NCBI GenBank assembly: GCA_900754755.1
Contig: CAAEEC010000066.1
Coordinates: forward strand, 1 to 5,836
From: Clostridia bacterium
Lineage (GTDB): Bacteria > Bacillota > Clostridia > Christensenellales > Aristaeellaceae
Length of the DNA: 5,836 nucleotides
Direction: 5' to 3'
Of this stretch, positions 5,248 through 5,836 are shown piece by piece; position 1 is the first letter of the stretch, and each line of letters opens with the position of its first letter. Made by a program: the position numbers and the translations under genes. The notes under the pieces are model-generated. The model was not told where the DNA came from. It saw nothing but the letters and a program-made list of their open reading frames with translations, and did not search any database.

Positions 5248-5836
5248 TTGAAATCCGCAACGTCTCGTTTGGCTACAGCGAAGACGCCCCTGTGCTCAAA
5301 GGGGTTTCGGCCCAATTTTTGCCCGGCCGCGTGACGGGCGTCATCGGCCCAAACGGCTCGGGCAAAACCACGCTCTTCCGCCTGATCGCCGGGCTGGAAG
5401 CGCCCGACGCGGGCGAAATCACCCTGGATGGCGAGCCCGTGCGCGCCCTTTCCCCCAAGGCCCTGGCCCGGCGGCTGGCCGTGGTGCCCCAAAGCGCGCG
5501 CATGGATTTTGATTTCACCGTGCGCGACATCGTGATGATGGGCCGCCACGCGCACATCGGCCGCTTTCAGCGCCCCAGCGCGCGCGACATCGCCGCTGCC
5601 GAACAGGCCATGCGCGAAACCGGCGTCTCCGCCTTTGCCGAAAAATTCGTCACCGGCCTGAGCGGCGGCGAATGGCAGCGCGTGCTCATCGCGCGCGCGC
5701 TGTGCCAGGAGGCCGGAACGCTGCTGCTGGACGAGCCGGTTTCCAACCTCGATCTCCAGTACCAGCTATCCACGCTGCGGCAAATGCGCGCGCTCGCGCG
5801 GGAGAAAAACGCCTGCGTGGTGTGCGTCCTGCACAC
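5244..5836 (+). CDS. btuD: Corrinoid ABC transporter ATP-binding protein (BtuD-like), 3' end cut by window
   Basis: This is the ATPase subunit that powers the importer; 197 residues are visible and the stop lies past the right edge. It has Walker A GPNGSGKT (35-42), the Q-loop glutamine Q83 in VVPQS, signature LSGGEWQR (139-146), Walker B TLLLDEP (159-165) with D163 and catalytic E164, D-loop SNLD (167-170), and the switch histidine H197 just before the window ends. All catalytic motifs are therefore intact. The segment FTVRDIVMMGRHAHIGRF (91-108) is typical of FecE/BtuD-type ATPases of siderophore and B12 importers. The ATG at 5244 overlaps the permease stop. AAGGAGG (5226-5232) lies 11 nt upstream, inside the permease's arginine-rich tail. 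Later operon members, such as corrinoid salvage enzymes, may lie beyond the window. Confidence 0.95.
   Translation, partial: MIEIRNVSFGYSEDAPVLKGVSAQFLPGRVTGVIGPNGSGKTTLFRLIAGLEAPDAGEITLDGEPVRALSPKALARRLAVVPQSARMDFDFTVRDIVMMGRHAHIGRFQRPSARDIAAAEQAMRETGVSAFAEKFVTGLSGGEWQRVLIARALCQEAGTLLLDEPVSNLDLQYQLSTLRQMRALAREKNACVVCVLH

Noticed and set aside
5088..5836. Minus-strand open frames opposite the ATPase gene
   Set aside because: The plus strand encodes all ABC ATPase motifs in order; the opposite frames have no recognisable domain.

Overview
The window looks like a chromosomal segment of a GC-rich (by eye about 60% or more) Firmicutes/Clostridia-type bacterium. Supporting signs are a YesN-style receiver domain, a CsoR-family repressor, strong AAGGAGG-type ribosome binding sites, and sigma-A promoters with near-perfect TTGACA-17-TATACT spacing. 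An uncultured gut clostridial lineage would fit, but this is inferred from style and not from a marker gene. No mobile element, CRISPR array, tRNA or rRNA is visible.

Left part, minus strand: the 5' part of a response-regulator gene (1-196, running off the window) lies just downstream of a small copper-sensor-type repressor gene of the CsoR family (251-526). The repressor gene has its own promoter at 558-586. The two are only 54 bp apart with no visible terminator between them and may be co-transcribed.

Centre, plus strand: a divergent promoter (627-655) drives a cytoplasmic glycoside hydrolase of family GH31, most like alpha-xylosidases (782-2785). It stands alone as a single gene here. No sugar transporter is next to it within the window.

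Right part, plus strand: a second, very similar promoter (2808-2836) starts a leader of about 375 nt. The leader holds an adenosylcobalamin-class riboswitch (about 2854-3029, with a textbook B12 box at 3008-3023) and a long expression platform with several GC-rich hairpins, including a probable attenuator (3104-3140). It precedes an ABC importer operon in the order binding protein (3220-4119), FecCD/BtuC permease (4186-5247), and ATPase (5244 to beyond the window end). The riboswitch makes vitamin B12 or another corrinoid the likely substrate. When the cobalamin pool is high the leader should switch the operon off; when it is low the cell makes the importer. The binding protein captures the corrinoid outside the membrane, the permease dimer carries it across, and the ATPase powers transport.

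Nothing in the window demands a new biological system. The points most worth following are the absence of a lipoprotein cysteine on the binding protein, the alternative pairings in the riboswitch expression platform, the two promoters sharing an extended identical motif, and a perfect hairpin between the binding-protein and permease genes.
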